Counted from the first letter of the stretch, positions 17,259-26,387 are shown. The stretch is DNA of 64,000 nucleotides from Flavobacterium sp. SLB02 (GCF_009664855.1 NZ_CP045928.1:5230108-5294107), one strand, 5' to 3'. Program-made: numbers and translations. Notes: generated by a model not told the origin, from the sequence alone.

Positions 17259-19126
17259 TATTTTTTTATTAAGATGATAGATTGGTTGTATTGGCTATTT
17301 AATTCGTTTACTAAGGAGTTCCAGTTATCAAAATCAGTTGTTTCGATAACTAATTTTTTAAGTGCTATTTTTTGAGATACAATCAGGCTTTTTTTATCTT
17401 TTTTGTATGAAATATCAAAACTTAAAATCTCATTTTCTTTCTTACTGTTTTCCGGAATAAAATCAAGCTGATAGTTTTCAGGTATTTCATAGACATAAGT
17501 AAATTCATTGGTAAATACATTGTCGTTTTCTATAGAAAGTTTCCTTTCTTTAACATCAATTATGTATTCTTTAAAAGGAGCTAATAAAATAGGTTTTACA
17601 ATGATTTTATCGCCTATTTTTTTTACCCACGAATCAAGTTTAAAGTTATAGCTAAGCTCTGCCTCTTTATTTTCGTATTCGTGTTTTTTGACTTCTGTTG
17701 TTTCTATTTCCAGTTTTTGGTTGTATCTCGCTAAACCGCTTTTTAAAATCTCTTCTTCCTTTTGTTTATTAGATTCTAAAACATTTAGAAAATCACTTTT
17801 CTCATAACCAGAAAGCAGTATTTTTGCAGTACCTGAAACCGCATCTTCATTGATTTTTAATTTAAGATCGACTTTTAGCCTGTTTTCTTTTTTATCAACT
17901 ACAGGTACTTTTTCAATAACAAATTCAGTTTCAGATATTCCTATAAGTCCTTCTTTACCCTGAGTCATCGCAGACGGAAATGTAAACGGACAAAAAGAAT
18001 CAGTCCCGTCAACAAAATAACGCTGCTTGTCAATTTTAACAGCTGCGATCATATGATTGCTTACCAATGGCGTTGGAACATCGGCAAAACTATAAGATTT
18101 GTCTCTGGTACCTATCCAAACCAAATTTGACTCTAATCCGGCAGTTTTAAACATTTCATTTAACAAGTTCGAAATGTCTTTACAATCTCCGTATTTTTTA
18201 TCAAAAACAGATGCAGCATCCCGAGGTATAAAACCTCCCATTTCGTACTCAAAAGCCACATAATGAATATTTTCCTGAACCCAATTGTAAATAGCTTTTG
18301 CCTTGTCTTTAGGATTTGTTTTCTCTTTTATTAATTCTGAAGCTTTACTTTTAAGTGCCGTTTGGTCTAATTTGTTAATATCTTTTACCAACGAATAATA
18401 CCATTTATAAAGATGCTCAACATCCGGAAAAAGCTCTTCTTTTTTATTATCCTTAGTATAGCTTTTTATGTAGTATACAATATGCGGCAGAAAATAAGTA
18501 TAATTGGGAGCACGGTTTTCTTCTTCAAAAGCAGGCATGTCGGTAACCTTCCAGCTATAAACATCTAAATTGCCTTCTTTTGTTTTTTCGAAAACAATTT
18601 TATCCTGATGGTCTCCAAAGAGTTTATAACCAATTTCGATTGACGGATCTGATTTTATTTCGAATTTTGAAGCAACAGTCTGCAATTCATGCTGAAAAGC
18701 AAAATAAGACAATAACCTCGGTTCGTTTTGTTTTACTTTATAAGAGTATTCGATCTTCGATTTGTCTTCGACATAACTAAAATCAAAGTGTTTGTATTTA
18801 TTATCACTATAAAAAACATCGCGCTGTTTTAACTCATTGGTGCTAATATCATACTGTGATAATTTATTCCTTTTGTTTGTTTTCGCATTGATTGTAGCTC
18901 CTTTTATGCTCGAAATTTCACTAAAATTATCGTACGGAATATTTATAGAGTACTCATTTACGTTTTTACTTTTGGCAATTTCTCTTTGTTCTTCGATAAA
19001 AGATTCAATTTCTAATTTACTTTTATTCGATAAATAAACAATTTCATTACGATAAAGTACTTTCGATTTTTCTTGCGCACACAAAAAATGACACGAGAAA
19101 AATGCCAGATAAAATATTCTTTTCAT
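17258..19126 (-). CDS. DUF3857 and transglutaminase-like domain protein
   Basis: The 622-residue protein has a signal peptide ending near SCHFLCAQ, an N-terminal DUF3857 region, and a central transglutaminase-like domain. The catalytic triad looks complete: Cys315 in YGDCKD, His near 358 in SNHMI, and Asp near 372 in VDGTDSF. The C-terminal 200 residues are beta-rich. Such proteins are exported in Bacteroidota and their substrates are not known. A TATTTTTG box (19165-19172, minus strand) about 39 bp upstream is a possible -7 element. It is the first gene of a three-gene operon with its diverged paralogue and tex. Confidence 0.85.
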   Translation of the reverse strand: MKRIFYLAFFSCHFLCAQEKSKVLYRNEIVYLSNKSKLEIESFIEEQREIAKSKNVNEYSINIPYDNFSEISSIKGATINAKTNKRNKLSQYDISTNELKQRDVFYSDNKYKHFDFSYVEDKSKIEYSYKVKQNEPRLLSYFAFQHELQTVASKFEIKSDPSIEIGYKLFGDHQDKIVFEKTKEGNLDVYSWKVTDMPAFEEENRAPNYTYFLPHIVYYIKSYTKDNKKEELFPDVEHLYKWYYSLVKDINKLDQTALKSKASELIKEKTNPKDKAKAIYNWVQENIHYVAFEYEMGGFIPRDAASVFDKKYGDCKDISNLLNEMFKTAGLESNLVWIGTRDKSYSFADVPTPLVSNHMIAAVKIDKQRYFVDGTDSFCPFTFPSAMTQGKEGLIGISETEFVIEKVPVVDKKENRLKVDLKLKINEDAVSGTAKILLSGYEKSDFLNVLESNKQKEEEILKSGLARYNQKLEIETTEVKKHEYENKEAELSYNFKLDSWVKKIGDKIIVKPILLAPFKEYIIDVKERKLSIENDNVFTNEFTYVYEIPENYQLDFIPENSKKENEILSFDISYKKDKKSLIVSQKIALKKLVIETTDFDNWNSLVNELNSQYNQSIILIKK

Positions 19127-19248
19127 TAGGTTTTTGATATAATATTTGGGAAGTTAAGTTTTAACAAAAATAAACTTATTTGCGAAAATAAACAGATTTA
19201 CTGCATTAGCTTGTTAAAATAATATCTTTGTTCTTTATTTTTAAGCCA

Positions 19249-19548
19249 ATGAATATTCTATTACTTTATTTTATACTTATAAATAGTATTGCCTTTATCT
19301 TTGCCGGATACGATAAGTATTTAGCAATCAACCATAAAAGAAGAATTTCTGAAAATACACTTTTTGGTCTTGCCACTACTGGAGGTTGGGTAGGTTTGTT
19401 ATTAGCAATGATTATTTTTAGGCATAAAACCAGTAAACCTTCTTTTATTCTAAAATTTTCAGCTATTGTTTTTATTCAAATTGCTGTTGTTGTATTGTTT
19501 ATCTACAATGTTAATATTTTTAATGTTGCCTTATTTTTAGGTAATTAG
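19249..19548 (+). CDS. DUF1294 family small membrane protein
   Basis: A 99-residue protein with three or four hydrophobic helices and the family motif FAGYDKYLAINHKRRISENT followed by GGWVGLLLAMIIFRHKT. The function of DUF1294 proteins is unknown to me. The frame is open to a TTG at 19228, but a TATCTTTG promoter box occupies 19223-19230, so that codon is probably not in the transcript. I therefore chose the ATG at 19249. Confidence 0.85.
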   Translation: MNILLLYFILINSIAFIFAGYDKYLAINHKRRISENTLFGLATTGGWVGLLLAMIIFRHKTSKPSFILKFSAIVFIQIAVVVLFIYNVNIFNVALFLGN

Positions 19549-19611
19549 CCTAATAAATTATAGATATTAACAATATTGATAACCTCATAATTAATTCATT
19601 TTAAATTATTT

Positions 19612-19652
19612 AAACAAAAAACCGGATGAATTTTAAAAATCCGCCCGGCTTA
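19612..19652 (-). terminator. Probable terminator of rpiB
   Basis: Read leftward, an imperfect stem pairs CCGGGCGGATTTT with AAATTCATCCGG and is followed by a T-run. It lies 43 bp beyond the rpiB stop. Confidence 0.5.
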
Positions 19653-19664
19653 CTTATATTATAC

Positions 19665-19689
19665 TGGTGCGAAGCACCGCGTTTTTTTG
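19665..19689 (+). terminator. Terminator of the DUF1294 gene
   Basis: CTGGTGC-GAA-GCACC hairpin followed by GCG and seven T on the plus strand, about 115 bp downstream of the stop. It lies next to the oppositely directed rpiB hairpin. Confidence 0.6.
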
Positions 19690-19694
19690 ACTTT

Positions 19695-20126
19695 TTACTG
19701 GCAAGCAATTTTATTCACTCTGTTTTGGTGTCTTCCACCTTCAAAAGCAGTTGTCAGGAATGTTTCAACAATTTCTACCGCTTGTGGGATCGATGTAAAA
19801 CGCGCTGGGATACTCACAATATTTGCATCGTTGTGTAAACGGGTTAAATAAGCAATTTCTTTAGTCCAGCATAAACCAGCTCTAACTTTTGGGTGTTTAT
19901 TAACAGTCATTGCAATTCCGTTTCCGCTTCCGCAGATCACGATTCCAAAATCAGCTTTACCTTCAGATACATCATTCGCAACCGGATGACCAAAATCAGG
20001 ATAATCAACAGAATCTTCAGAATCTGTACCATAATTAGTTACCTCATATCCTTTTGCTTTAAGCATAGCAACAATTGCTTTTTTGTAATCTGGTCCTGCG
20101 TGGTCGTTTCCTATCGAAATTTTCAT
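19695..20126 (-). CDS. rpiB: Ribose-5-phosphate isomerase B
   Basis: A 143-residue protein of the RpiB/LacAB family, which interconverts ribose 5-phosphate and ribulose 5-phosphate in the pentose phosphate pathway. It begins KISIGNDHAGPDYK, has the conserved DYPDFGHPVA, the active-site segment GIVICGSGNGIAMTVNKHP, and RLHNDANIVSIPARF. The frame extends upstream to 20216, but the ATG at 20126 puts the Met exactly at the family start and gives the normal length. Confidence 0.93.
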   Translation of the reverse strand: MKISIGNDHAGPDYKKAIVAMLKAKGYEVTNYGTDSEDSVDYPDFGHPVANDVSEGKADFGIVICGSGNGIAMTVNKHPKVRAGLCWTKEIAYLTRLHNDANIVSIPARFTSIPQAVEIVETFLTTAFEGGRHQNRVNKIACQ

Positions 20127-20349
20127 TTTTAAATACATTAAGTTGTGTGTTGCAAATTTACTTAAAGAATATGATATATACTTTACTATAGATTTGTTTA
20201 TTTTACTGAATTTCAAAATCTAAAAATATTGAAATGATTAATTACAAATTTTAAATTAAATATTTTTAATACTTAGTATATCAGTTTTTTTTACTTTTAA
20301 AAAATATAATACTTTGATTTTCAAAAAGTTTAATTCATAAATATAAAAA

Positions 20350-20971
20350 ATGAAATATATCCTATTTATTCTACTTAGCCTGAATTGTTTTTCTCAAACG
20401 AATTCTAAAGCTCAATATCTATTTGATGAAAATGATCAACTAATTGGTCAGGATCAATTCAAAAATAAATTAAACGATAAAAAAATAGAACTCATTACAT
20501 ATGAAATAGATACGGCTTTTATAGGACGCTTTTTAAAAAAGAAAGATATTGGTATTTTATCTTCATCCTAAAAAAATTAAAATTTATAATGCATTACAAA
20601 ACATTAGTACTAAAAAAATTGACGATTCTAAAACTATAATTATTAATTTCTTTTAAAAAGATAATCCCGAACCAAACGGAAGGTGTATTGACTACTAGGT
20701 TACTGATAAATCATATAGAAAATTCTTGGAAAACAATACTTCTATAAGTCAGTTTTTTATAACCGAGAAAAATTATGAATATAAAAATAAGAAGGTTTAT
20801 CAAGATAAAAATGATATAATAAGAGCAACGCTTCTTAAATATAAATTTGCCTGTGGAAACTATATTATTATACATCCTAATGGAAATTTTTATCAAAAAT
20901 TAGGGGAATATAAACAAGATGAGATTGCGCAAAATCTAATTAATTTTGAATATAAATCAAGCTTATTATAA
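20350..20971 (+). pseudogene. Decayed gene for a small exported protein
   Basis: The frame starting at 20350 has a signal peptide (YILFILLSLNCFSQ) and stops at 20571. The adjoining frame from about 20567 continues plausible protein (KKIKIYNALQNISTKK) but is interrupted by TAA at 20654-20656 and TAG at 20696-20698. It then runs to TAA at 20969-20971, with KYKFACGNYIIIHPNGNF near the end. Read through, it gives a protein of about 207 residues. One frameshift and two nonsense codons point to a true pseudogene. I do not recognise the family. Confidence 0.6.
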
Positions 20972-21582
20972 CTCGCTTTATATCATTAAGTTAACGTTAT
21001 TAACAATTTTAATATATCTATAAGAAGCTGAAAATCAATAAGAAATAAACACAGAATTTGTTAATTTTTTATAATGTTAATAGCAAAACCTAATTCGTTG
21101 ATATTCAGTTAACTTTAAATTAACATTATTTGTTAATAAGTTCGGATAGAAAATTAGAAGTTTTTTTTGGTTGTGTCGAAAAAAAACCTAATCCAAAACC
21201 GGAATGAAATAACCTAATAAAGTTTCATGAATTTTTAGAAAAGTTATCAATATCAAAAATGCCATTTTCAACAAATATCAACATGTGAACTTATCTACAA
21301 AATGAATCTATTTTGGGTTGTCAACCGTTGTTAATTAAAATACAAAAAGTCTTATAAATGAATCCTTTAACAAAATATAAGTATGTTGATAACTCAAGAT
21401 AACTAAGAGAAACTTCATTTCAATGCTTTTAAAAATAAATTTATAGCACATATTAACAAGCTATAATAACAAACAAAAATTAATTTAATTTAAATTTTTC
21501 TTTTTGTTGTATTTAATATATGTTGACAACTTTGAAAATTTTAAAAAGAAAAAAAATATTGAAATTGAAAAATTATAGGAGT
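20972..21582. other. AT-rich gene-free region with DnaA-box-like sites; candidate origin region
   Basis: I find no convincing gene in these 611 bp. The stretch is very AT-rich and holds TTATCTACA (near 21292) and TGTTGATAA (near 21384, the complement of TTATCAACA), each one base from the DnaA box TTATCCACA. Weaker relatives are TTATCAATA near 21244 and TGTTGACAA near 21521, and GTTAA/TTAAC motifs recur. Predominant gene direction changes from leftward to rightward around here. An origin function is inference only, since such short AT-rich matches also arise by chance. Confidence 0.35.
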
Positions 21583-21816
21583 TTAAACAATTTTAAGTGG
21601 GTTATTAAGATTGTCAAGAATTTGCTGAACTTCGTTGAAATCGTTTGGATGAACTTTGAGTTTGATTCCACCCAGAGCCGTCGTGTACATTGGCACGACA
21701 GATAAGGTCATTTCGTTCTCAAAGTAATACGGAATCTGTTCTTGCTCTAATAAGTGCTTTAGAACGATTGTTTCGTGCTGATAATTGAATACGGCAATGG
21801 TTTTAAAGCTTTCCAT
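21583..21816 (-). CDS. DUF2007 domain protein (putative signal-transducing protein)
   Basis: A 77-residue protein with the DUF2007 pattern: IAVFNYQHETIVLKHLLEQEQIP at the start, then YFENE and a C-terminal GGIKLKVHPNDFNEVQQIL. The fold resembles small ferredoxin-like regulators and the function is unknown. It sits alone on the minus strand, divergent from rnr. Confidence 0.85.
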   Translation of the reverse strand: MESFKTIAVFNYQHETIVLKHLLEQEQIPYYFENEMTLSVVPMYTTALGGIKLKVHPNDFNEVQQILDNLNNPLKIV

Positions 21817-21923
21817 AAAGGGTCTTTTTGTAAATATACGAAAGTTATATTTTTAATAATTTATTTGTTAAAATCTATAATCTGATATCTTATTTGTAAT
21901 TTTAACTTTTTAAGAAAAGATAT

Positions 21924-24104
21924 ATGAGTAAGAAAATTAGAAAGCCGATAAAAAATGAGAAAGATTTCTCTAGTAAAATAATAAAAATTTTATCGCAAAG
22001 TCCTAATAAAGCATTTAATTACAAACAGATAGGAGCAAAGCTCGAACTTGATGATACAAAAAGCAGAAACCAGATTATAAAAGATTTAAAAATTCTGGCC
22101 GCTTCAAAAAAAATTATAGAATCTGAACCTGGCAAATATTTAGTAAAAGCAGAGAGTCAGGATTATTATGAAGGCACAATTGATATGACCAGTAGAAAAA
22201 CGGCGTATTTTATTTGTCCTGATTTTAGTGAAGATGTATTTATCCCAACCAATAACCTGAATCGTGCTTTAGACAAAGACAAAGTAAAAGTGTATGTTTA
22301 TAACCGCAGAAAAGGTAAAAGACCTGAAGGTGAGGTTATTGAAGTTGTAGAAAGAAATAAAACAGAGTTTGTAGGAGTTATAGATATTCAGGCCAATTTT
22401 GCTTTTGTATCTACTGCAAATCCTAAAATGTATACGGATATTTTTATTCCAAAGGATAAAATTGGAGAAGCAGAAAATGGTGATGTTGTTTTAGTTACTA
22501 TCGAAGATTGGCCAAAAAGAGCGGATAGTCCCTTTGGATCTGTGATTAGAGTTTTAGGAAAACCAGGAGAACACAATACTGAGATTCACGCTATTTTGGC
22601 TGAATACGGTTTACCTTCAGATTTTCCGGTAGAAGTAGAGGTATTTGCACAAAAGATAGACACCTCAATTCAGGAATCAGAAATAGCCAAACGTCGTGAT
22701 ATGCGTGATACCCTTACGTTTACGATAGATCCAAAAGATGCAAAAGATTTTGATGATGCCTTGTCTTTCAAAAAGTTAGAAAACGGAAATTACGAAATAG
22801 GTATTCACATTGCCGATGTTTCGTATTATCTTGAAGAAGGAACAATCCTGGATGACGAAGCGTATCAACGTGCCACTTCGGTTTATTTAGTAGATAGAGT
22901 AGTGCCAATGCTTCCGGAAGTTTTATCTAATTTTGCATGTTCGTTACGTCCAAATGAAGAGAAATATACCTTCTCAGCCATTTTTGAAATTTCAGAAAAT
23001 GCACAAGTTATTAACCAATGGTTTGGTAGAACTGTAATTTATTCAGATCAGCGATTTGCTTACGAAGAAGCACAATATATCATTGAAACAAAAGACAATA
23101 CAATTCCTGTTGATATTTCAATCACTGGAGAATCTTATACAGTTTCAGATGAAATTACTCAGGCAACTTTAAAATTAGATGAATTAGCAAAGATTTTGAG
23201 AAAGAAAAGAATGGCCAATGGAGCAATTTCTTTTGATAAAGTCGAAGTAAAATTCAACTTAGATGCCGAAGGAGAACCAGAAGGAGTTTATTTTAAAGTT
23301 TCTAAAGATGCCAATCATCTAATCGAAGAATTCATGCTTTTGGCTAACAGAAAAGTGGCCGAATACATTGGTAAACAAAAGAAGACCTTTATTTATAGGA
23401 TTCACGATGAACCAAACGAAGACAAATTAATTGCGATGCAAACCGTAATTGCTAAATTTGGTTATAAAATAGATTTCCGTAACAAAGGCGATATTTCTAA
23501 GTCTTTGAATGCTTTGATGGAAGAAGTAAATGGTAAAAAAGAGCAAAACTTAATTGATACTCTTGCGATTAGAAGTATGAGTAAAGCGAAATATTCGACA
23601 GAAAATATTGGTCATTACGGTTTAGCATTTGATTATTACAGTCATTTTACGTCGCCAATTCGTCGTTATCCTGACGTTATGGTACATCGTTTGCTGCAAT
23701 ATTATTTAGATAACGGAGCTTCTGTAGACGAAGAAGTTTACGAAACAAAGTGTTTGCATTGTTCGAATATGGAAAGTTTAGCAACAAATGCAGAACGTGA
23801 TAGTATCAAATACATGCAGGTTAAATACATGCAGGATCATCAGGACGAAGAATTCCTGGGTGTTATTTCCGGTGTTACCGAGTGGGGAATTTATGTTGAA
23901 ATTGTTTCTAACAAATGCGAAGGAATGGTAAGAATCAGAGAAATAAAAGATGATTATTATACTTTCGATGAAAAGCAATATGCATTGGTAGGAGCTACTT
24001 CAAACAGTATTTTACAACTTGGGGATGAAATATATGTAAAGGTTAAAAATGCCGATCTGGTTAAAAAACAACTGGATTTTCATTTTTTGAGAAGAGCAGA
24101 ATAG
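21924..24104 (+). CDS. rnr: Ribonuclease R
   Basis: A 726-residue exoribonuclease of the RNB family that degrades structured RNA 3' to 5'. In order: an N-terminal winged-helix segment (residues 15-75), two cold-shock-type OB domains (75-240), the RNB catalytic domain with the metal-binding aspartates in TIDPKDAKDFDDAL (about residue 270) and HFTSPIRRYPDVMVHR (near 575), and a C-terminal S1 domain (LGVISGVTEWGIYVEIV). The Lys-rich tail of the E. coli enzyme is absent. A head-GIN gene follows after 24 bp, probably in the same transcript. Confidence 0.95.
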   Translation: MSKKIRKPIKNEKDFSSKIIKILSQSPNKAFNYKQIGAKLELDDTKSRNQIIKDLKILAASKKIIESEPGKYLVKAESQDYYEGTIDMTSRKTAYFICPDFSEDVFIPTNNLNRALDKDKVKVYVYNRRKGKRPEGEVIEVVERNKTEFVGVIDIQANFAFVSTANPKMYTDIFIPKDKIGEAENGDVVLVTIEDWPKRADSPFGSVIRVLGKPGEHNTEIHAILAEYGLPSDFPVEVEVFAQKIDTSIQESEIAKRRDMRDTLTFTIDPKDAKDFDDALSFKKLENGNYEIGIHIADVSYYLEEGTILDDEAYQRATSVYLVDRVVPMLPEVLSNFACSLRPNEEKYTFSAIFEISENAQVINQWFGRTVIYSDQRFAYEEAQYIIETKDNTIPVDISITGESYTVSDEITQATLKLDELAKILRKKRMANGAISFDKVEVKFNLDAEGEPEGVYFKVSKDANHLIEEFMLLANRKVAEYIGKQKKTFIYRIHDEPNEDKLIAMQTVIAKFGYKIDFRNKGDISKSLNALMEEVNGKKEQNLIDTLAIRSMSKAKYSTENIGHYGLAFDYYSHFTSPIRRYPDVMVHRLLQYYLDNGASVDEEVYETKCLHCSNMESLATNAERDSIKYMQVKYMQDHQDEEFLGVISGVTEWGIYVEIVSNKCEGMVRIREIKDDYYTFDEKQYALVGATSNSILQLGDEIYVKVKNADLVKKQLDFHFLRRAE

Positions 24105-24128
24105 AAGTTTAATTTAAAAAATAAAAGT

Positions 24129-24797
24129 ATGAAAAAGTTAATTATAGGGGCGGCAATTTTATTTGTTCAAATGTCTTTTGGTCAGGTTACCAAAGAGTTG
24201 GGAGATTTTGATACTGTAAAAGTATTTGATAAACTAAGTGTAAAATTAGTTCAGTCATCAGAAAATAAAATTGTTATAAAAGGAACCAGAGAAGCAGAGC
24301 TGGAAGCTGTAAACAAAAATGGAATATTAAAATTAAGAATGCCTTTTCCTAAGCTTTTATCAGGAAATGATCTTCAGGTAACTTTGTATTATAAACATAT
24401 AGAATTGATTGATGTTAATGAAGGAGCCGATATAAAAAGTGAGGGAACGATAAAAGCTACTTCGTTTAAAGTTAGTGCACAAGAAGGCGGTAAAATCAAT
24501 GTAGATTTAGATGTTGATAAACTTAAAGTAAGTTCAGTTTCTGGAGGAGAAATCACTGCAACAGGTAAAGCAGCTAACCTTGATGCAAGTTTAGGAGCTG
24601 GCGGATATTTCCTTGGAAGTAAATTAGCCACATCTCAGACTAAAGTAAGCGTTTCTGCGGGCGGAAAAGCAGATGTGAATGCTTCTACCCTTGTCGATGC
24701 AAAAGTAAGCGCAGGAGGCTCTATTTACATTTATGGAAAACCGAAACAAATTAATCAGAAAACGGTTTTTGGAGGTAAAATAGAAGAAGTAAAATAA
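24129..24797 (+). CDS. Head GIN domain protein (DUF2807), exported
   Basis: The 222-residue protein has a signal peptide (LIIGAAILFVQMSFGQ) and then a repetitive beta-solenoid with the GIN pattern: FDKLSVKLVQSSENKIVIKG, GILKLRMP, and repeated Ser-Ala-Gly-Gly turns (VSAQEGGKINV, VSSVSGGEITA, VSAGGKADV). Such proteins are exported and of unknown function. It lies between rnr and a LysE-type gene with gaps of 24 and 14 bp, suggesting an operon. Confidence 0.85.
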   Translation: MKKLIIGAAILFVQMSFGQVTKELGDFDTVKVFDKLSVKLVQSSENKIVIKGTREAELEAVNKNGILKLRMPFPKLLSGNDLQVTLYYKHIELIDVNEGADIKSEGTIKATSFKVSAQEGGKINVDLDVDKLKVSSVSGGEITATGKAANLDASLGAGGYFLGSKLATSQTKVSVSAGGKADVNASTLVDAKVSAGGSIYIYGKPKQINQKTVFGGKIEEVK

Positions 24798-24811
24798 GAA
24801 ATCGTATTTGA

Positions 24812-25489
24812 ATGATAAATGATATTTTGGCTGGACTGCCATGGGGACTTTTTTTAAGTTTTATGGTAGGTCCAGTATTTTTTATACTACTGGAAACCAG
24901 TATTACAAAAGGATTCAGAGCTGCTATAGTTTTTGATCTTGGTGTAGTATTAGGTGATATTTTTTTTATAGGAATTGCGTATTTAGGAAGTTACAGACTT
25001 ATTCAGAGCTTAAAAGATAAACCAGCACTCTTTATTTTTGGCGGAATTATTATGCTGGCTTACGGTATAATCTCTTTTGTACGATTAAGAAATGAAGAAA
25101 AAATTGACGATGAAGAAATTGATCGGGATATCATCAAAAGAAACTACGGCAGTTTGTTTATAAAAGGTTTTTTACTCAACGTTATCAACATTGGTGTATT
25201 AGGTTTCTGGTTAGCAGTAATCATTTCTGTCGGACCAAAATTAGAAATGCAAAACTCAAGAATGTTTACTTTTTTTGCTTCGGTAATTATAACTTATTTG
25301 GCAGTTGATTGTCTTAAAATATTATTAGCCAAACAATTAAAAACAAAAATGACCCCAACCAATATCCTAAAAATAAAAAAAGGAATTAGTATTGTTTTAA
25401 TGGTTTTCGGACTGGTGTTAATAACTCAGGGTTGGTTTCCAAAAGAAAAAGAAATGGTTAGAAATGCTTTTGAGAAGATTGAAAAGTAG
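24812..25489 (+). CDS. LysE family exporter
   Basis: A 225-residue inner-membrane protein with six hydrophobic helices. The first bears the LysE/RhtB signature (LPWGLFLSFMVGPVFFILLE), with the next helix GFRAAIVFDLGVVLGDIFFI. A charged cytoplasmic loop (residues 88-105) separates the two halves. The family exports amino acids or related small molecules; the substrate cannot be told here. It starts 14 bp after the head-GIN gene and is followed by a clear terminator. Confidence 0.85.
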   Translation: MINDILAGLPWGLFLSFMVGPVFFILLETSITKGFRAAIVFDLGVVLGDIFFIGIAYLGSYRLIQSLKDKPALFIFGGIIMLAYGIISFVRLRNEEKIDDEEIDRDIIKRNYGSLFIKGFLLNVINIGVLGFWLAVIISVGPKLEMQNSRMFTFFASVIITYLAVDCLKILLAKQLKTKMTPTNILKIKKGISIVLMVFGLVLITQGWFPKEKEMVRNAFEKIEK

Positions 25490-25516
25490 TTGTTAATAAC
25501 TCAAAAATATAAAATT

Positions 25517-25543
25517 AAACCTCTGAAATTCAGAGGTTTTTTT
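25517..25543 (+). terminator. Terminator of the rnr/LysE operon
   Basis: AAACCTCTGAA pairs with TTCAGAGGTTT and is followed by a T-run. Confidence 0.9.
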
Positions 25544-25568
25544 ATGTTTATAATATTCGTAGTGATAG

Positions 25569-25601
25569 AACTTTGTCAAAGTTTTAAGCTTTGACAAAGT
25601 T
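25569..25601. repeat. Perfect palindromic repeat
   Basis: AACTTTGTCAAAG and its exact complement flank a 7-base loop. No T-run follows, so it is more like a dispersed palindromic element than a terminator. Confidence 0.7.
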
Positions 25602-25610
25602 GACTCCAGT

Positions 25611-25712
25611 TTGTCATTCTGAGGAACGAAGAATTACACTAGTAATTCCGCAAAGTAAATTGCCAATCTTTATAGAGTTACTTGTGTGATTCTTCCTTCC
25701 TCGAGATGACAA
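25611..25712. repeat. REP-like palindromic element, copy 1
   Basis: The left arm begins TTGTCATTCTGAGGAACGAA and the right arm ends TTCCTCGAGATGACAA. The arms are imperfectly complementary over about 25 bp. A better-conserved relative is at 40738-40840. It encodes no transposase and looks like a non-autonomous intergenic palindrome. Confidence 0.75.
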
Positions 25713-25756
25713 GATTGTGGAAAAGTTAGATAAAAAGAGATTTCAGTGAAGTTTTT

Positions 25757-25786
25757 TGAGGTATGATTCGGATTCGAACCTAAATC
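25757..25786 (-). other. Fragment resembling the 3' end of tRNA-Cys
   Basis: On the minus strand the T-arm core GGTTCGAATCCGA and the following acceptor-like stretch ending in CCTCAA repeat the 3' end of the adjacent tRNA-Cys with a few changes. No anticodon arm or 5' half is present, so it cannot be a functional tRNA. It is a partial duplication or an integration scar. Confidence 0.55.
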
Positions 25787-25812
25787 TTTAATTTTCACTA
25801 AAAATTAAACAT

Positions 25813-25845
25813 AAAAAAAAGAGACACATTTCTGTATCTCTTTTT
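25813..25845 (-). terminator. Terminator of tRNA-Cys
   Basis: Read leftward, AGAGATACAGA pairs with TGTGTCTCT with mismatches and ends in a run of T. It starts directly beyond the 3' end of the tRNA. Confidence 0.75.
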
Positions 25846-25846
25846 G

Positions 25847-25917
25847 AGGCATCGTCCGGATTCGAACCGGAGTAGGAGCTTTTGCAGAGCCCAGCCTAGC
25901 CGCTCGGCCACGACGCC
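25847..25917 (-). tRNA. tRNA-Cys (GCA)
   Basis: A 71-nt cloverleaf on the minus strand. The acceptor stem GGCGTCG pairs with CGATGCC, the D-arm contains GAGCGGCTAGGC, the anticodon loop CTGCAAA gives anticodon GCA, and the T-arm contains GGTTCGAATCC. The discriminator base is U, as expected for tRNA-Cys. The CCA end is not encoded. Confidence 0.95.
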
Positions 25918-26010
25918 GTAATTGAACGGATGGCAAAAGTAACTAAAATCTTTAAATTTCAAAAGTTTAAAAGTAACTATTTTAAAAAAAAAGCTTTTTA
26001 ATTTAAAGAA

Positions 26011-26370
26011 TTAAGCTCTGATTTTACTCATTTTTATAGTAACTGATTCAACATCACCACCAATAGGAGGATTTATTTTAGAAACCCAAACTGTAGTTTT
26101 TTCTGCAGTTTCTATTTCAGCAAGTACTCGAATATTGATTCTTTTGGCTACATGCTCTAATAAATGCGAACGAATGGCCATTTCTTCGGTAACAATTTTG
26201 TTCAAATGTACATAATCAACCGTATCTGCAAGATGATCTGTGTCGGCTGATTTCTGTAAATTAGTTTTAATTTTTAGATCAACAGTGTAGTCAGATCCAA
26301 TTTTTCCTTCTTCAATCATACATCCGTGGTAGGAAAAAGTACGAATGTTTTTTAATTTTATAACTCCCAT
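26011..26370 (-). CDS. folB: Dihydroneopterin aldolase
   Basis: A 119-residue protein of the FolB family, which cleaves 7,8-dihydroneopterin in folate synthesis. Visible motifs are KLKNIRTFSYHGCMIEEGKIG at the start (the Tyr-His-Gly active-site segment), the TVDYVHL strand, LLEHVAKRI with the conserved Glu, and KINPPIGGDVESV near the end. Length is standard. It stands alone on the minus strand, divergent from glnS. Confidence 0.92.
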   Translation of the reverse strand: MGVIKLKNIRTFSYHGCMIEEGKIGSDYTVDLKIKTNLQKSADTDHLADTVDYVHLNKIVTEEMAIRSHLLEHVAKRINIRVLAEIETAEKTTVWVSKINPPIGGDVESVTIKMSKIRA

Positions 26371-26387
26371 TTTCTTGTTGTTTCAAG

